NCBI GenBank assembly: GCA_025362495.1
Contig: JANYGI010000080.1
Location: 1 to 64,000 of the forward strand
Origin: Byssovorax sp.
GTDB taxonomy: Bacteria; Myxococcota_A; Polyangia; Polyangiales; Polyangiaceae
Reading direction: 5' to 3'
DNA length: 64,000 nt
A program made the translations under genes and the position numbers. The number at the start of each line of letters is the position of its first letter. Position 1 is the stretch's first letter. The notes beneath the pieces are model-generated. The model did no database searches. It saw only the letters and a list, made by a program, of their open reading frames with translations, and was not told the DNA's origin. Shown here one piece after another: positions 17,494 through 26,387 of the stretch.

Positions 17494-18453
17494 ATGAAGG
17501 CCGCCCGCTATCACGTCGCGCACGAGACGCGGTACGAGTACCACCAGCCGGTCGGGCTCTCGCGCCAGGTCGTCCGCCTCGCGCCGCGCGTCGTCCCCTG
17601 GCAGGTGTGCCGCGCGCACGCGCTCACGATCCAGCCCGACGCCGTGATCCTCTCGGTGCGCTCCGACGCGTTCGGCAACCCCGTCACCTCGTTCGCGATC
17701 GAGGCCGATCACGCCGCGCTCCGCGTGCGGGCCGAGTCGTGGATCGACGTCGCCGCGCGCGCGTTCCCGGACGACGCGGCGACGCCTCCCTGGGAGAAGG
17801 TCCGCGCCCGCCTCGCCTACCACGGCGGAGCGCGTCCCTTGCCCGCCGACCTCGACGCCGCGCGCTTCCTCTTCGAGTCGACCCGCGTGCGCAACAAGCG
17901 CGAGCTCGCGACCTGGGCGCTCGCCTCGTTCCCGCCGGGCGTCCCGCTCCTCGTCGGCGTCCGCGCGCTGATGAACCGCATCCACCGGGAGTTCACCTTC
18001 GATCCCGAGGCCACCGACGTCTCGACGCCCGTCATGGAGGTGTTCACGCGGCGCCGCGGTGTCTGCCAGGACTTCGCGCACCTGATGCTCTCGTGCCTGC
18101 GCTCGATCGGCCTCGCCGCCCGCTACGTCAGCGGCTACCTGCTCACGCGCCCTCCGCCGGGCCGCCCGCGCTTGATTGGCGCCGACGCCTCGCACGCCTG
18201 GGTGTCCGTCTATTGCCCCGATCAGGGCTGGGTCGACACCGATCCGACCAACGCGATCTTCCCGGGCAAAGAGCACGTGACGCTCGGCTGGGGGCGCGAC
18301 TACGACGACGTGATCCCGCTCCGCGGCGTGCTCCTCGGCGGCGGCGATCACGAGATCTCGATCGAGGTCACTGTGACGCCGGCGGCGGACTACGAGGCCC
18401 TGTTCAAGCAGCCTTTGCCGGAGCTGCCGCCCCTCGACGCTCCCGCGCGCTGA
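17494..18453 (+). CDS. Transglutaminase-like cysteine protease/ligase
   Basis: This 319-aa protein has the bacterial transglutaminase N-terminal domain (ARYHVAHETRYEYHQPVGLS) followed by the core with C191 in RRGVCQDFAHLML, H234 in ASHAWVSVY and D250 in DTDPTN, a complete triad. The start is taken at 17494 because GAAGGAG ends 9 nt before it; the ATG at 17485 would touch that site. It is the smaller transglutaminase of the ATP-grasp/alpha-E set and lies directly after that gene. These enzymes probably hydrolyse or form isopeptide or amide bonds on the product of the ATP-grasp enzyme, but no substrate is known. No signal peptide is seen. It converges with the HAD gene, with 15 nt between stops. 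Confidence 0.9.
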   Translation: MKAARYHVAHETRYEYHQPVGLSRQVVRLAPRVVPWQVCRAHALTIQPDAVILSVRSDAFGNPVTSFAIEADHAALRVRAESWIDVAARAFPDDAATPPWEKVRARLAYHGGARPLPADLDAARFLFESTRVRNKRELATWALASFPPGVPLLVGVRALMNRIHREFTFDPEATDVSTPVMEVFTRRRGVCQDFAHLMLSCLRSIGLAARYVSGYLLTRPPPGRPRLIGADASHAWVSVYCPDQGWVDTDPTNAIFPGKEHVTLGWGRDYDDVIPLRGVLLGGGDHEISIEVTVTPAADYEALFKQPLPELPPLDAPAR

Positions 18454-18468
18454 GATGGCGACGCCGCG

Positions 18469-19908
18469 TCACGATCGCCCCTGATTTGCGGGGCGATCGA
18501 GCCGGTGCGCGGCGCGGAGCATGGCGACGAGCTCCCGGCGCGCCCGGTAAACGTTCCAGGCGAGGAGCCCGAGCGCGCTGCGGTCGAGCAGCGATCCCAG
18601 GCCGGTAGAAAATCCGAGGAGCAGCGCGAGGATGACGAAGAACACGAGTCGGATCAGGTAGAGCTGCGTCTCCGGCCAGTCTTTGCCGCCGAGGCGGTAC
18701 ACGTGATACGGCACCCACTTTGCGACCACGTGCGCACCGAGCGCCACAGCCCCGATTGGCACGATCGGCACCAGGGCGACGAAGGCCACGGTGCGCGCGA
18801 ACTGCAGCCCCGCGAACAGCCAGACACGGGTGCTCTTGTCGAGCCGGTTGTAGAGCCAGAACCACGCGTGCGTGCCAGTCAGCACCGCGGCCCAGGCGGC
18901 GAGATCGACGGGCGCCGGGCGCCCCGGCCAGCGGAGCAGGGCAATCGCGGCAGCGCCGCTCACGAGCGCCCACACCCACGGTTGCCACCGGGGCGTGCTC
19001 ACCTGGCTGCCAGCGAACGCGGCGCTCAACTGGGGCTTGGCTTCATGGCGTGCGGCGATCAGATCGTTGTCGACATACCCACGCTCGTAGATGGCCCAGA
19101 ACGATCCCAGCAAGATCAGCAGCCCGATGACGTGCGTCACGGGCGAGGCCGCAAAGGCGATCGAGGCCAGCACCCAGAACGCAAAGTCCTCCAGCAAGAT
19201 GCCGTGGACGACATAGCGCGCCCCGGGGCGCTTGACCTGCGTCAAGTACTGACCGGGCAGGTAAACGCCGCTCAACGCCTGACGGAACTTCGCCTCGGGC
19301 CACACGGCGCGAAGCGGCCTTGCGCAGGCGTCGAGCAAGGTCAGATCCTGGGCGGAGTCCGTGAGCACGAGCGCGCGCCGCACCAGCTCGTCGCCCAGCG
19401 CGTCGATGGCGAGGCGCAGCTTGCCGTGGCGGCGATCGGCGAACGTCGAGAGCCGGGACGCCACGATCCGTGCTCGCGGCAAGCCAATCGCGGCGACCAG
19501 CGGAGCGACGATGGGCCCGAAGCCGGCGGTCACGATGATCGTCGTCGTGCGCGGGGCCCGCAGCGCGGTCATCAGGCGCAGGTTCGTGAAGGTCGTCGCG
19601 AGGCTCGTCACCTCGCGCCTCCACCGGCGCGCCGTCCATGGGAAGCAGATCGAGATCAGCCGCACCCGCCAGACGTCTCGCGTCACGTCGCCGCCAGTCC
19701 ATCGCCAGGGCTGGAGCGCGTCCAGCGCGCGCATCAATAGCAATGCCAGCAGGCGCGGTCGCGCGGAGTCGATGAAATCCTCCGTCGAGTTGCGCAGATA
19801 CAGCGTCTCATCGAGGTCGAGCAAGATCGGGCCTTCGTGCTCGAGAATGGCGCTGATGGCAGCTTCGGCCGAGACATCGTGCGGCGTTGCGACGTACGCG
19901 GGGCTCAC
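18469..19908 (-). CDS. HAD-superfamily phosphatase fused to multi-spanning membrane domain
   Basis: Residues from about 28 hold a HAD domain: motif I ILLDLDETLYL (D31 and D33), motif II near TTIIVTAGFGP and motif IV near LVLTDSAQDLTLLD. After about residue 245 the chain becomes hydrophobic with roughly seven or eight membrane segments (FAFWVLASIAFAAS, VIGLLILLGSFWAIY, LIRLVFFVILALLLGFSTG) and the conserved-looking loop ERGYVDNDLIAARHEAKP. This suggests a membrane phosphatase or a UbiA-like enzyme joined to a HAD phosphatase, perhaps acting on polyprenyl-linked sugars; the substrate is unknown. The reading frame is open far upstream, to 20469. I place the start at GTG 19908 because a GGGG box precedes it and the HAD domain begins soon after. 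Confidence 0.65.
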   Translation of the reverse strand: MSPAYVATPHDVSAEAAISAILEHEGPILLDLDETLYLRNSTEDFIDSARPRLLALLLMRALDALQPWRWTGGDVTRDVWRVRLISICFPWTARRWRREVTSLATTFTNLRLMTALRAPRTTTIIVTAGFGPIVAPLVAAIGLPRARIVASRLSTFADRRHGKLRLAIDALGDELVRRALVLTDSAQDLTLLDACARPLRAVWPEAKFRQALSGVYLPGQYLTQVKRPGARYVVHGILLEDFAFWVLASIAFAASPVTHVIGLLILLGSFWAIYERGYVDNDLIAARHEAKPQLSAAFAGSQVSTPRWQPWVWALVSGAAAIALLRWPGRPAPVDLAAWAAVLTGTHAWFWLYNRLDKSTRVWLFAGLQFARTVAFVALVPIVPIGAVALGAHVVAKWVPYHVYRLGGKDWPETQLYLIRLVFFVILALLLGFSTGLGSLLDRSALGLLAWNVYRARRELVAMLRAAHRLDRPANQGRS

Positions 19909-20427
19909 GGCGACCCCACGAAATGCAGCGCCGCCCGAGCGGGCCTGACGACGCACCGCCGCGTCGATCGAATCGGCTCCGCCACGTGGCGTGTGGAGGC
20001 GGCCGCTGCCCCGGTCATACCGACCGAGCGCCCCTCCGGGCAGCGCCTCGCCATGCTCGGGAGACTGACGTGATGCGACGAATATCTTGTGTCCAAGGTC
20101 CACTCCCAGCACACCAGCAGTCACGCGCTCGACCATCGAAAGAATCGCCGATCGGGGCGCGCGACCGACGGGTTGTTCACGACCGCTGTGGTTGGGCTCT
20201 GTAGCGTACGAGGCACGGTCGGGCGAAGGGTTTCGTCGCGCACCGCGGCGGCCCGGATCAGGGCCGCAATACCCGCCGTCCCTGCCATCCAGAGAGCGAG
20301 TGTCCGGCCCCTTCGCGGGAGTCCGCGTGGCACGAGCCCCCGCGGGTGCGACCGATCGGCTGACCGAGCCAGGCCTTCTCGCGCCGGTGCACGATGCCCC
20401 GTTTGCCGCGAGAACACACGTCCCCTT
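19909..20427. other. Stretch with no convincing gene
   Basis: Open frames exist here on both strands, but none resembles a known protein or has a good ribosome site. The base composition is more mixed than in the neighbouring genes. It lies between the HAD gene start and a junction of two gene relics, so it is probably the promoter region of the HAD gene plus decayed DNA. Confidence 0.4.
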
Positions 20428-20487
20428 GGCGGTGCCATGGTACGAGCCCATGATGGCATCGAACGTCATCGTGCTGTCATCGACGGT
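20428..20487 (-). pseudogene. Relic of a GH18 chitinase gene
   Basis: The minus strand reads VDDSTMTFDAIMGSYHG, aligning with SDDNTMTFDNIMNSYYS of the intact GH18 domain at 21493-24165 (11 of 15 core positions identical). The DNA is also similar (ATCGAACGTCATCGTG is shared exactly). Similarity stops on both sides, and an in-frame stop lies just upstream at 20494-20496. The relic is a few bases from the truncated SGNH hydrolase gene on the other strand. Confidence 0.6.
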
Positions 20488-20528
20488 ACCCGATCACGAC
20501 TGGCAACGAGGCCGGGCTCGGCACCTTC

Positions 20529-21467
20529 ATGTTCTCCGGGACGCCGAGCCTCTCCGGCCACGGGATCGGCTCCTCGAGCGCGGGCTACGAGTGGTGGGCC
20601 GGCGACGAGAGCCCGTCGCTGTTGACGCCCCACGATCAAGCGCTCCATCTCTACGAGCTCAGCTCCAATGGTGGCACCCTCCTCACGGCCCGTCGCGACG
20701 GCGGCGTCGTCGGCACGGTGGCGGGCGCGTCGTCGCTCTCCAGCGGCGCCATGGGATTCCGGTCCTGGTATCCGCTCCCAAACACCCATGGTCCGCCCGA
20801 CACCCGGATTTACTGGGCCGCCTGGTTCGATCACGAGCTGTCAGCCCCCGAGCGACAGCAGGTGTACCGGTACGTCGGCAAGGAGTTCGCCTTCCGCCCG
20901 CGGCGCTTCATCGCGGCGACGGGCGACAGCGTCACGGCAGGTCACGTCGACGGGGTGGACACGACCTCGTTCCTGGAGGCCCTCCAGGCCCGCTACGCGG
21001 CCGACGGCGAGACGGTGTACATCCTCAACGAGGGAGTCTCCTCCGAGACCACGACGCAAATCGCCGCCCGATCCCCCTCCGCCTTCGCCGATCGCTACGC
21101 CGAGGGCGACCTCCGGGAAGAGTGGTTGATCATCGGCGGCGGGACCAACGACCACGGTCTGACCGCCGAGCAGACCTATCACAACCTCTGCGCGATCAGC
21201 GCCGCCACGCAGGCCCTCGGCGTCCGCACGGCGATGAGCACGCTGCTCTACCTCACCGCCGCCGAGATGACGCCGCCCGCCTACGCCTGGCACGACGCGC
21301 TCAACGCGATGATCCGGTCGCGCTCGTGCGGCGCCGACCGGATCATCGATTACTACGTGGATCCCTTGCTCGCGACGCCGACCACGGACCACTTCCCCGA
21401 CAACGTCCACCCCGACGACACCGCCCTCGCGGCGATGGCGACCGTGCAGCGAAGCGTGATCCAGTGA
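20529..21467 (+). CDS. SGNH/GDSL hydrolase, 5'-truncated
   Basis: The 312-aa reading frame encodes an SGNH esterase-type domain: block I FIAATGDSVTAGH (S134), block III IGGGTNDHG (N207) and block V DNVHPDD (D291, H294). Residues 1-120 are the tail of a LamG/concanavalin-like domain (SLSGHGIGSSSAGYEWWAGD, FDHELSAPERQQVYRYVGK). The homologous reading continues upstream of the ATG as TGNEAGLGTF from about 20499 and then ends at the chitinase relic. The front of the LamG domain and the expected secretion signal are therefore missing. Carbohydrate or lipid ester hydrolysis is the family role; without a signal peptide it would stay inside the cell. It converges with the GH5-GH18 gene with 25 nt between stops. 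Confidence 0.75.
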   Translation: MFSGTPSLSGHGIGSSSAGYEWWAGDESPSLLTPHDQALHLYELSSNGGTLLTARRDGGVVGTVAGASSLSSGAMGFRSWYPLPNTHGPPDTRIYWAAWFDHELSAPERQQVYRYVGKEFAFRPRRFIAATGDSVTAGHVDGVDTTSFLEALQARYAADGETVYILNEGVSSETTTQIAARSPSAFADRYAEGDLREEWLIIGGGTNDHGLTAEQTYHNLCAISAATQALGVRTAMSTLLYLTAAEMTPPAYAWHDALNAMIRSRSCGADRIIDYYVDPLLATPTTDHFPDNVHPDDTALAAMATVQRSVIQ

Positions 21468-21492
21468 CCGGCGCCGCGGGCTCGTCAGCGCG

Positions 21493-24165
21493 TCACTGCA
21501 AGAAGCCTTGCTTGAGCGCCTCCATCAGCGGGTCTCGCTGGCCGGCCGTCTGACCGGGCCGGTAACCCTGGTTGATGGTCCAGACGATGGTGCCGCCGAG
21601 CCCCTTCTGCTTGACGTAGGCGCCCTTCTCGAGGATCGACTGGGGATCTTCGTAGGACACGAACGTGCACCCCTGCGGCCCGTGCGAGGACGAGAAGCCG
21701 AGGTAAGGAACCCTCGCGGTCGCGTCCCAGTGGTGGCTGGTGGAGCTGTAGTACGAATTCATGATGTTATCGAACGTCATCGTGTTGTCGTCGGAGACGA
21801 TCTGCGAGCCGTTGAGGCTCTGCTTCGGCTGCGAGACGGGCGAAGACCAGCACGAGCCGTAGAAGGCGATACCGATACCGAGCTTGGACGCGGGCACGCC
21901 GGCGGCGAGGTAGGCCTTGACGTTGAGGTCGACCGAGCTCGGCGTCGCCGACGCCTCGCCGTAGAGGGCCGCCGAGTGCCAGCTCTGCCAGCCGCCCCAG
22001 CCGCCCGACATGCTGTAGCTCATCAGGTTGATCTGATCGAAGAGCGGCGCGATGCCGCCGAAGAACGAGCTGACGCTGGCGTTCATCGTCACCCACTGCA
22101 CAGGCACGGTGAGCAGCGTCGACGGCATGGCCGCGCGGATCGCCTGCGCGAGCGCCTTGAAGGCCGGTTGATCGCCCGCCGGGAGCGGCTCCCAGTCGAG
22201 GTCGAACCCGTCGAACCCGTAGTCCTGGGCGAGCTGCTTCAGGTTCTGCACGAACGCCGCGCGGTTCTGAGACGAGGCCGCGCCCACCCACCCCGACTCG
22301 GCCCCTGCGCCGCCCAGCATCACCACGGCCTTCTTGCCGTTCTGATGGGCGAGCTGCACCAGGTTCTTCGCGAAGGCCGGGCCGCCCGTGCCCATGTCGA
22401 ACGTGGTGTTGAGCGTGCCATTGGAGTTCGGCACCACCCGCCCGACGAAGATGTGCGTGAGCCCGCCCCAGTCGATGGCGCTGGGCGGATACAGGTTCTG
22501 CTGGTAGCCGACGTAATAGCCGCTGACCCACTTGCCGCTCGTGCTCCCGCCGCCCGCGCCGCCGGACCCACCGGCCCCGCCGGAGCCCGTCGCCCCGCCC
22601 GAGCCGGTGCTCGCGCCGCCGGCGCCCGTCGTGCTGCCCGAGCCGCTGCCCGTGCCGGTCCCGTCACAGGTCACCACGACGTTGTCAATCAGGAGATTCC
22701 GATCCTGCCCGTTGGCGTAATAGTCGTTGTCGAACACCACCTTGATCTGGTGGGAGCCCGCGGTCGCCGCGAACGGGAACGAGAACGTGGACCAGTTGCC
22801 CGAGGAGACCGTCGCTTGACCGACCTTCACGCCATCCACCGTGACGATCATGTCCGGCCACACGTTGCTGGCGGCCTGCCCCTTGGCAGACACGGTGAGG
22901 TGGGTCGCGCCGGCGACGAACGTGTGGTTCGTCGCGATGTAGCCATTCGACCACAGGTTCCAGCCGCCGGTCGTGCTCCCGCCGGTCGAGTGCGTCATCG
23001 TCTCTGCTTCGTAGGTCGTGGCCGCGCACGCCGTGCCGGCGCTGGCGGTGCCACCACCGCTGACCACGCCGCCGCCGCCTCCCCACGCGAGGTGGGGTAA
23101 CATCATCGTCATCCGCACCTCGTCCGGTCCGCCCGTCGGCTCGAGGCTGCCTCCGCCCGACCACGGCCCGGCGGCCGAGAACGTCCAGCCGAGCCAGACA
23201 TCGCTGTTCGCCTCCAGGTGCGCCAGCATGTCGTCGAGGGCCGCGACGCACGTGGCGCTCGATCCGCCCGAGAACTCGCCCAGGAACCCCCTCTTCCCGC
23301 TGGCCTTGAGCCAGCTCGTGAACGCGGCGAGGCGCTGCGATCCGACGGTGGTGCCGGCGCAAGTCTGGCTCTTGCCCGAGGAGTCGTCGTCGAGGTACTG
23401 ATGAACCTCGTAGGCGTAGTTGTTGCCGGGATCCTCGATCTGGAGCATCGCCTTCGCGTTCGCTGTACCATACCAGCTCTCGCTCCACGCCTGAGCGCCG
23501 TCCCACCCGTTGCCCGGGACCAGGATCAGGTTGGTGGCGCCGGTGGCCCGGATGGCGGCGATGGCCGCGTTCGCCGCGCCCACCCACTGCTCCGTCGACA
23601 TGTCATGAGGCTCGTTCATGACGGCGAACACCACCTTCGGGTTGTTCTTGTAAATGGACGCGAGGCGCCCCCAGAAGTCGGCGAAGTCGGCGGCCGGGAC
23701 AGCGCCCGATCCGATCACCTTGGTGCCGTAGCGCCCGTAGTTGTGCGGATCGAGGATCACCGACGTTCCCCTGGCGAGCAGGCCGTCGGTCGTGGTGGTC
23801 AGGCGGTCGAGCTCCTCCGCATCGAACGCCGCGTTCCGGGTCGGCTGCAGGCGCTCCCAGCGGAACGGGAGCCGGAACGTCGTCATGCCCTTGCTCACGA
23901 AGTAGTCCGCCGAGTCGTAGCCAGCCACGTAGTGCGGGTCGGGGTAGACGTAGTCCGCGCCGTGCTTGCCCGGGAGGGGTCCGTTCCCCGAAGGATCGAT
24001 GGCCAGCTCCACGCTGGCGAGGCTCACGCCGCGATAAGGCAGCGCGCCGGACAGCGACGCTCCCTGCAAGGCGGGCGCGTCGGCGGCGTCCTCGGGCAGC
24101 GGGCCTCCGCAGGCGAGCAGCGAAATGGCGGGCAACACGCCCCAGATCATGCACGATTTCTTCAT
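21493..24165 (-). CDS. Multidomain GH5 - carbohydrate-binding - GH18 lipoprotein (glucanase/chitinase)
   Basis: From the ATG at 24165 the protein has 890 residues. The signal MKKSCMIWGVLPAISLLACG ends in a lipobox at C19, so it should be lipid-anchored. Next comes a GH5 cellulase-type domain (FRLPFRWERLQP, acid/base E185 in AVMNEPHD, nucleophile E297 in GFLGEFSGG). A carbohydrate-binding domain resembling CBM60/xylan-binding types follows (YEAETMTHSTGG, DMIVTVDGVKVGQ), then a Gly/Ser/Thr linker, then GH18 with the catalytic motif FDGFDLDWEPLP. It would attack beta-1,4 glucans/mannans and chitin at or outside the cell surface. An upstream in-frame start at 24285 is rejected because it precedes the signal peptide by 40 unlikely residues. 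GGAGG lies 16 nt before the chosen ATG. Confidence 0.88.
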   Translation of the reverse strand: MKKSCMIWGVLPAISLLACGGPLPEDAADAPALQGASLSGALPYRGVSLASVELAIDPSGNGPLPGKHGADYVYPDPHYVAGYDSADYFVSKGMTTFRLPFRWERLQPTRNAAFDAEELDRLTTTTDGLLARGTSVILDPHNYGRYGTKVIGSGAVPAADFADFWGRLASIYKNNPKVVFAVMNEPHDMSTEQWVGAANAAIAAIRATGATNLILVPGNGWDGAQAWSESWYGTANAKAMLQIEDPGNNYAYEVHQYLDDDSSGKSQTCAGTTVGSQRLAAFTSWLKASGKRGFLGEFSGGSSATCVAALDDMLAHLEANSDVWLGWTFSAAGPWSGGGSLEPTGGPDEVRMTMMLPHLAWGGGGGVVSGGGTASAGTACAATTYEAETMTHSTGGSTTGGWNLWSNGYIATNHTFVAGATHLTVSAKGQAASNVWPDMIVTVDGVKVGQATVSSGNWSTFSFPFAATAGSHQIKVVFDNDYYANGQDRNLLIDNVVVTCDGTGTGSGSGSTTGAGGASTGSGGATGSGGAGGSGGAGGGSTSGKWVSGYYVGYQQNLYPPSAIDWGGLTHIFVGRVVPNSNGTLNTTFDMGTGGPAFAKNLVQLAHQNGKKAVVMLGGAGAESGWVGAASSQNRAAFVQNLKQLAQDYGFDGFDLDWEPLPAGDQPAFKALAQAIRAAMPSTLLTVPVQWVTMNASVSSFFGGIAPLFDQINLMSYSMSGGWGGWQSWHSAALYGEASATPSSVDLNVKAYLAAGVPASKLGIGIAFYGSCWSSPVSQPKQSLNGSQIVSDDNTMTFDNIMNSYYSSTSHHWDATARVPYLGFSSSHGPQGCTFVSYEDPQSILEKGAYVKQKGLGGTIVWTINQGYRPGQTAGQRDPLMEALKQGFLQ

Positions 24166-24868
24166 GATGCGATGCTTTCTTCCTCCCCCGGTGACGTTTC
24201 GGTTTGCTTCGCGCACGCGTGCATCCACGCGCCGCTCTCGCGGCCTCGGGTGCGCAGTACAGAGCAGGTTGCCTTGGAGCAGCACCGTCTCTGACGGACT
24301 GACTTCTACCCTCCAAACAATGAATCATCAACCAATTAATTACGTGTTTCGACGCAGTGACCGGCCTCGCCGCCCGAGCGCGGAAATTTACAGCGATGGG
24401 CGCGACTGACATCGTCCGACGACGACCGAGCCAATCACCACCGGCGGCCTATTTGAAGGGCGAGAGCGCCGACGGCGCGCCGAGGATCGCTGTCACGTGA
24501 GCCAGCCCAGCAAGCCGCCCCGCGGCGCAGATGCGGATAAATCCAGCGATCGACTCCCCGTCACGGAACATCACATGTCATCGCCACACCGACCCTGGAT
24601 CCGTCAGTGCCCCGAGGTGTGACATTGAAGGAGACAGTATCTCTCGACGGCGAACGTCGGCCGCCTGACAGTCCCGTCGACGCGGCAGCACGGAGGGTTC
24701 TTTCGACCGATCACCGCCCGCCCGAGCCGGCGCCCCAGCCGCATCATGGGCAATCTCGAATCGGCCGTCAGTGAAGCCGCGACACCGATGACCAGCGCCG
24801 GCTCCAGCTCCACCGCGTCAGTCGATTGGCACTGATCCGTTCTTGCACGGCGAACGCGTCCGCGCGCG
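24166..24868. other. Upstream region of the GH5-GH18 gene, no gene seen
   Basis: There is no supported gene. The part at 24301-24360 is clearly richer in A/T than the surroundings (it contains ATGAATCATCAACCAATTAA) and is the likely promoter area for the minus-strand hydrolase. The part from 24650 to 24868 may hold decayed continuation of the cNMP-binding relic described next. Confidence 0.4.
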
Positions 24869-25030
24869 GTCCGACTCGCGGAGCAGCGGGGTGCCCACGG
24901 GGACCTGCTCGACGCGGGCGAGGGTGGCAATGGCCGCTGGATCGGAGTCGTCGAGCTCGGCGAAGGCCGGGAGTCGCGCGATCACCCCGGCAGCGTCGGC
25001 GGGGGCCTGGACGCGCTCATCCCGCCTCAT
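24869..25030 (-). pseudogene. Relic of a cyclic-nucleotide-binding (Crp/Fnr-type) regulator
   Basis: From an ATG at 25030 the minus strand reads MRRDERVQAP and then VIARLPAFAELDDSDPAAIA followed by TLARVEQVPVGTPLLRESD. This is the standard opening of a cNMP-binding domain (L-x-x-[LV]-P-x-F-x-x-L-[DS]-[DE]-x-[DE] ... V-P-x-G-T-x-L-x-x-E-[GS]-D). The continuation with the phosphate-binding cassette is missing, and the frame ends at 24818. It is read as a truncated leftover. Confidence 0.4.
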
Positions 25031-25052
25031 CCTGCCGAGTGGCGGGAGCCTC

Positions 25053-26375
25053 TCAGCGCAGCGCGGGAGGCGGCGGCCCGGCCTCGCCGCGAGCGGTCGC
25101 CGGTCCGGTGGGCCAGGCGCCGCTCCAGGCCGAGACGCGCCCCGCGGCGGCGAGGCTGGTCGCCAGGATCGCCAGCGTCGTGCGCGAGAAGAAGCCCATG
25201 TCACCGTAGATCTGATTGAAGCAGATCGCGGCCTCGGCCACGCTCACCATCGCCACCACGCGGACCAGCGGCGTGGTGGCCGCGCGGTAGGTCCTGGTGT
25301 TCAGATACACGGCCACGGGCACCGGCATCAGGATGCCAATGAAGCCCAGGAACCCCGTGAACGCGAGGATCGCCAGCAGGCTGTTGTGGGGGATGTAGCG
25401 ATACTGGGTGAACTCGCGGGCGCTCAGCGTCGAGTCGGTCTCGATGTACTCCCAGCCCCAGCCGTGGCCGAGAGCGGGCCCCTGAGCGAAGGTGAAGATC
25501 AGCCCCTCGTTCTCGTTGTCGCGGGATTTCGTGGAAGCATCCTTCTCCGAGCTCACCGTGGCGAACGACGCCAGCGGCTTGAAGATGCCTTCGGGCCGGC
25601 CCCAGCCGACGGCCACATACAGCGCGACCACCGGGAGTGTCATGGCCATCCAGCGATTGATCCGGCGCTTTCGCGGGGTGGCGGGGATCATCGCGTAGCC
25701 CACGACGATCGCGGCGACGAGAGACATCCACGCCAGACGTCGGTTGTTGAGCTGGATGGCGAGGACGATGAGCGGCCCCAGGGTGACGAGCAGGGCGCGG
25801 GCGTGCTTCGTCCCGCGCTCGACCGCGCTGGCGAGGAGGATGACCAGCCCCGTGACGAAGAGCACCGAATCGTGGTGCGCCGTCATGTACGAAGGGGCGT
25901 TGTTCCACGCGAGGTCGCGCACGACGAAGAGGTAGAAGCCAGTGGCCATCACCGAGCGATACACGGCCGCGGCGACGATCGCCTTGAGCAGGAGCGCGTG
26001 GTGCTCCGGTGTCCGCATCACGGCCAGGAGGACGAGCGCGAACAGGAGCCCGTTGAGGCAGCAGAACGTCTGGAAGCCGGCCTGCTGCGAGCTCCCCCCG
26101 CGCGCCACGCCCAGCAGGCCCCAGAGCGCGATGCTGGCCATGCTGACGACGATCGCTCGGTCCATCGGCCATGCCCGAAGGCGCGGCCGAGCCCCCTTCC
26201 ATCCGAGGACGAGCAACAACACGATCTGCGCATACGTCCACAAAGGCAGCTTCAGGAACGAGGCGCCGAAGAGCAGCTCCAGCCACCGGAGCGGCGTGAC
26301 CATGAGCCCGGCGTAGGTCTCCGGATCCTCCGAGGTGAGGATCCAGAACAGGATGACGGCGAGGGCTCTGGGCAT
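25053..26375 (-). CDS. O-antigen ligase/polymerase-family membrane protein (Wzy-type)
   Basis: This 440-aa protein is almost entirely membrane-spanning (about 11-12 segments). A large loop of about 80 residues between late segments contains FATVSSEKDASTKSRDNENE and ALGHGWGWEYIETDSTL, then YRYIPHNSLLAILAFTGFLG. The H-N-S after the loop is the usual Wzy_C/O-antigen-ligase signature. In a Wzx/Wzy pathway it polymerises lipid-linked repeat units on the periplasmic face. It is the last gene of the minus-strand exopolysaccharide operon. A 58-aa membrane protein gene ends 12 nt before its start, so they are probably co-transcribed. Polymerase rather than ligase is inferred from the locus. Confidence 0.8.
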   Translation of the reverse strand: MPRALAVILFWILTSEDPETYAGLMVTPLRWLELLFGASFLKLPLWTYAQIVLLLVLGWKGARPRLRAWPMDRAIVVSMASIALWGLLGVARGGSSQQAGFQTFCCLNGLLFALVLLAVMRTPEHHALLLKAIVAAAVYRSVMATGFYLFVVRDLAWNNAPSYMTAHHDSVLFVTGLVILLASAVERGTKHARALLVTLGPLIVLAIQLNNRRLAWMSLVAAIVVGYAMIPATPRKRRINRWMAMTLPVVALYVAVGWGRPEGIFKPLASFATVSSEKDASTKSRDNENEGLIFTFAQGPALGHGWGWEYIETDSTLSAREFTQYRYIPHNSLLAILAFTGFLGFIGILMPVPVAVYLNTRTYRAATTPLVRVVAMVSVAEAAICFNQIYGDMGFFSRTTLAILATSLAAAGRVSAWSGAWPTGPATARGEAGPPPPALR

Positions 26376-26387
26376 GGCGCGGCCAGA

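Noticed and set aside
19909-20469. N-terminal extension of the HAD-membrane protein
   Set aside because: The added roughly 187 residues run over a chitinase relic and a low-complexity region; the HAD fold needs none of them.
24166-25052. Possible full transcription regulator gene
   Set aside because: Only the first 50 or so residues of a cNMP-binding domain are recognisable; the rest has no continuous frame.
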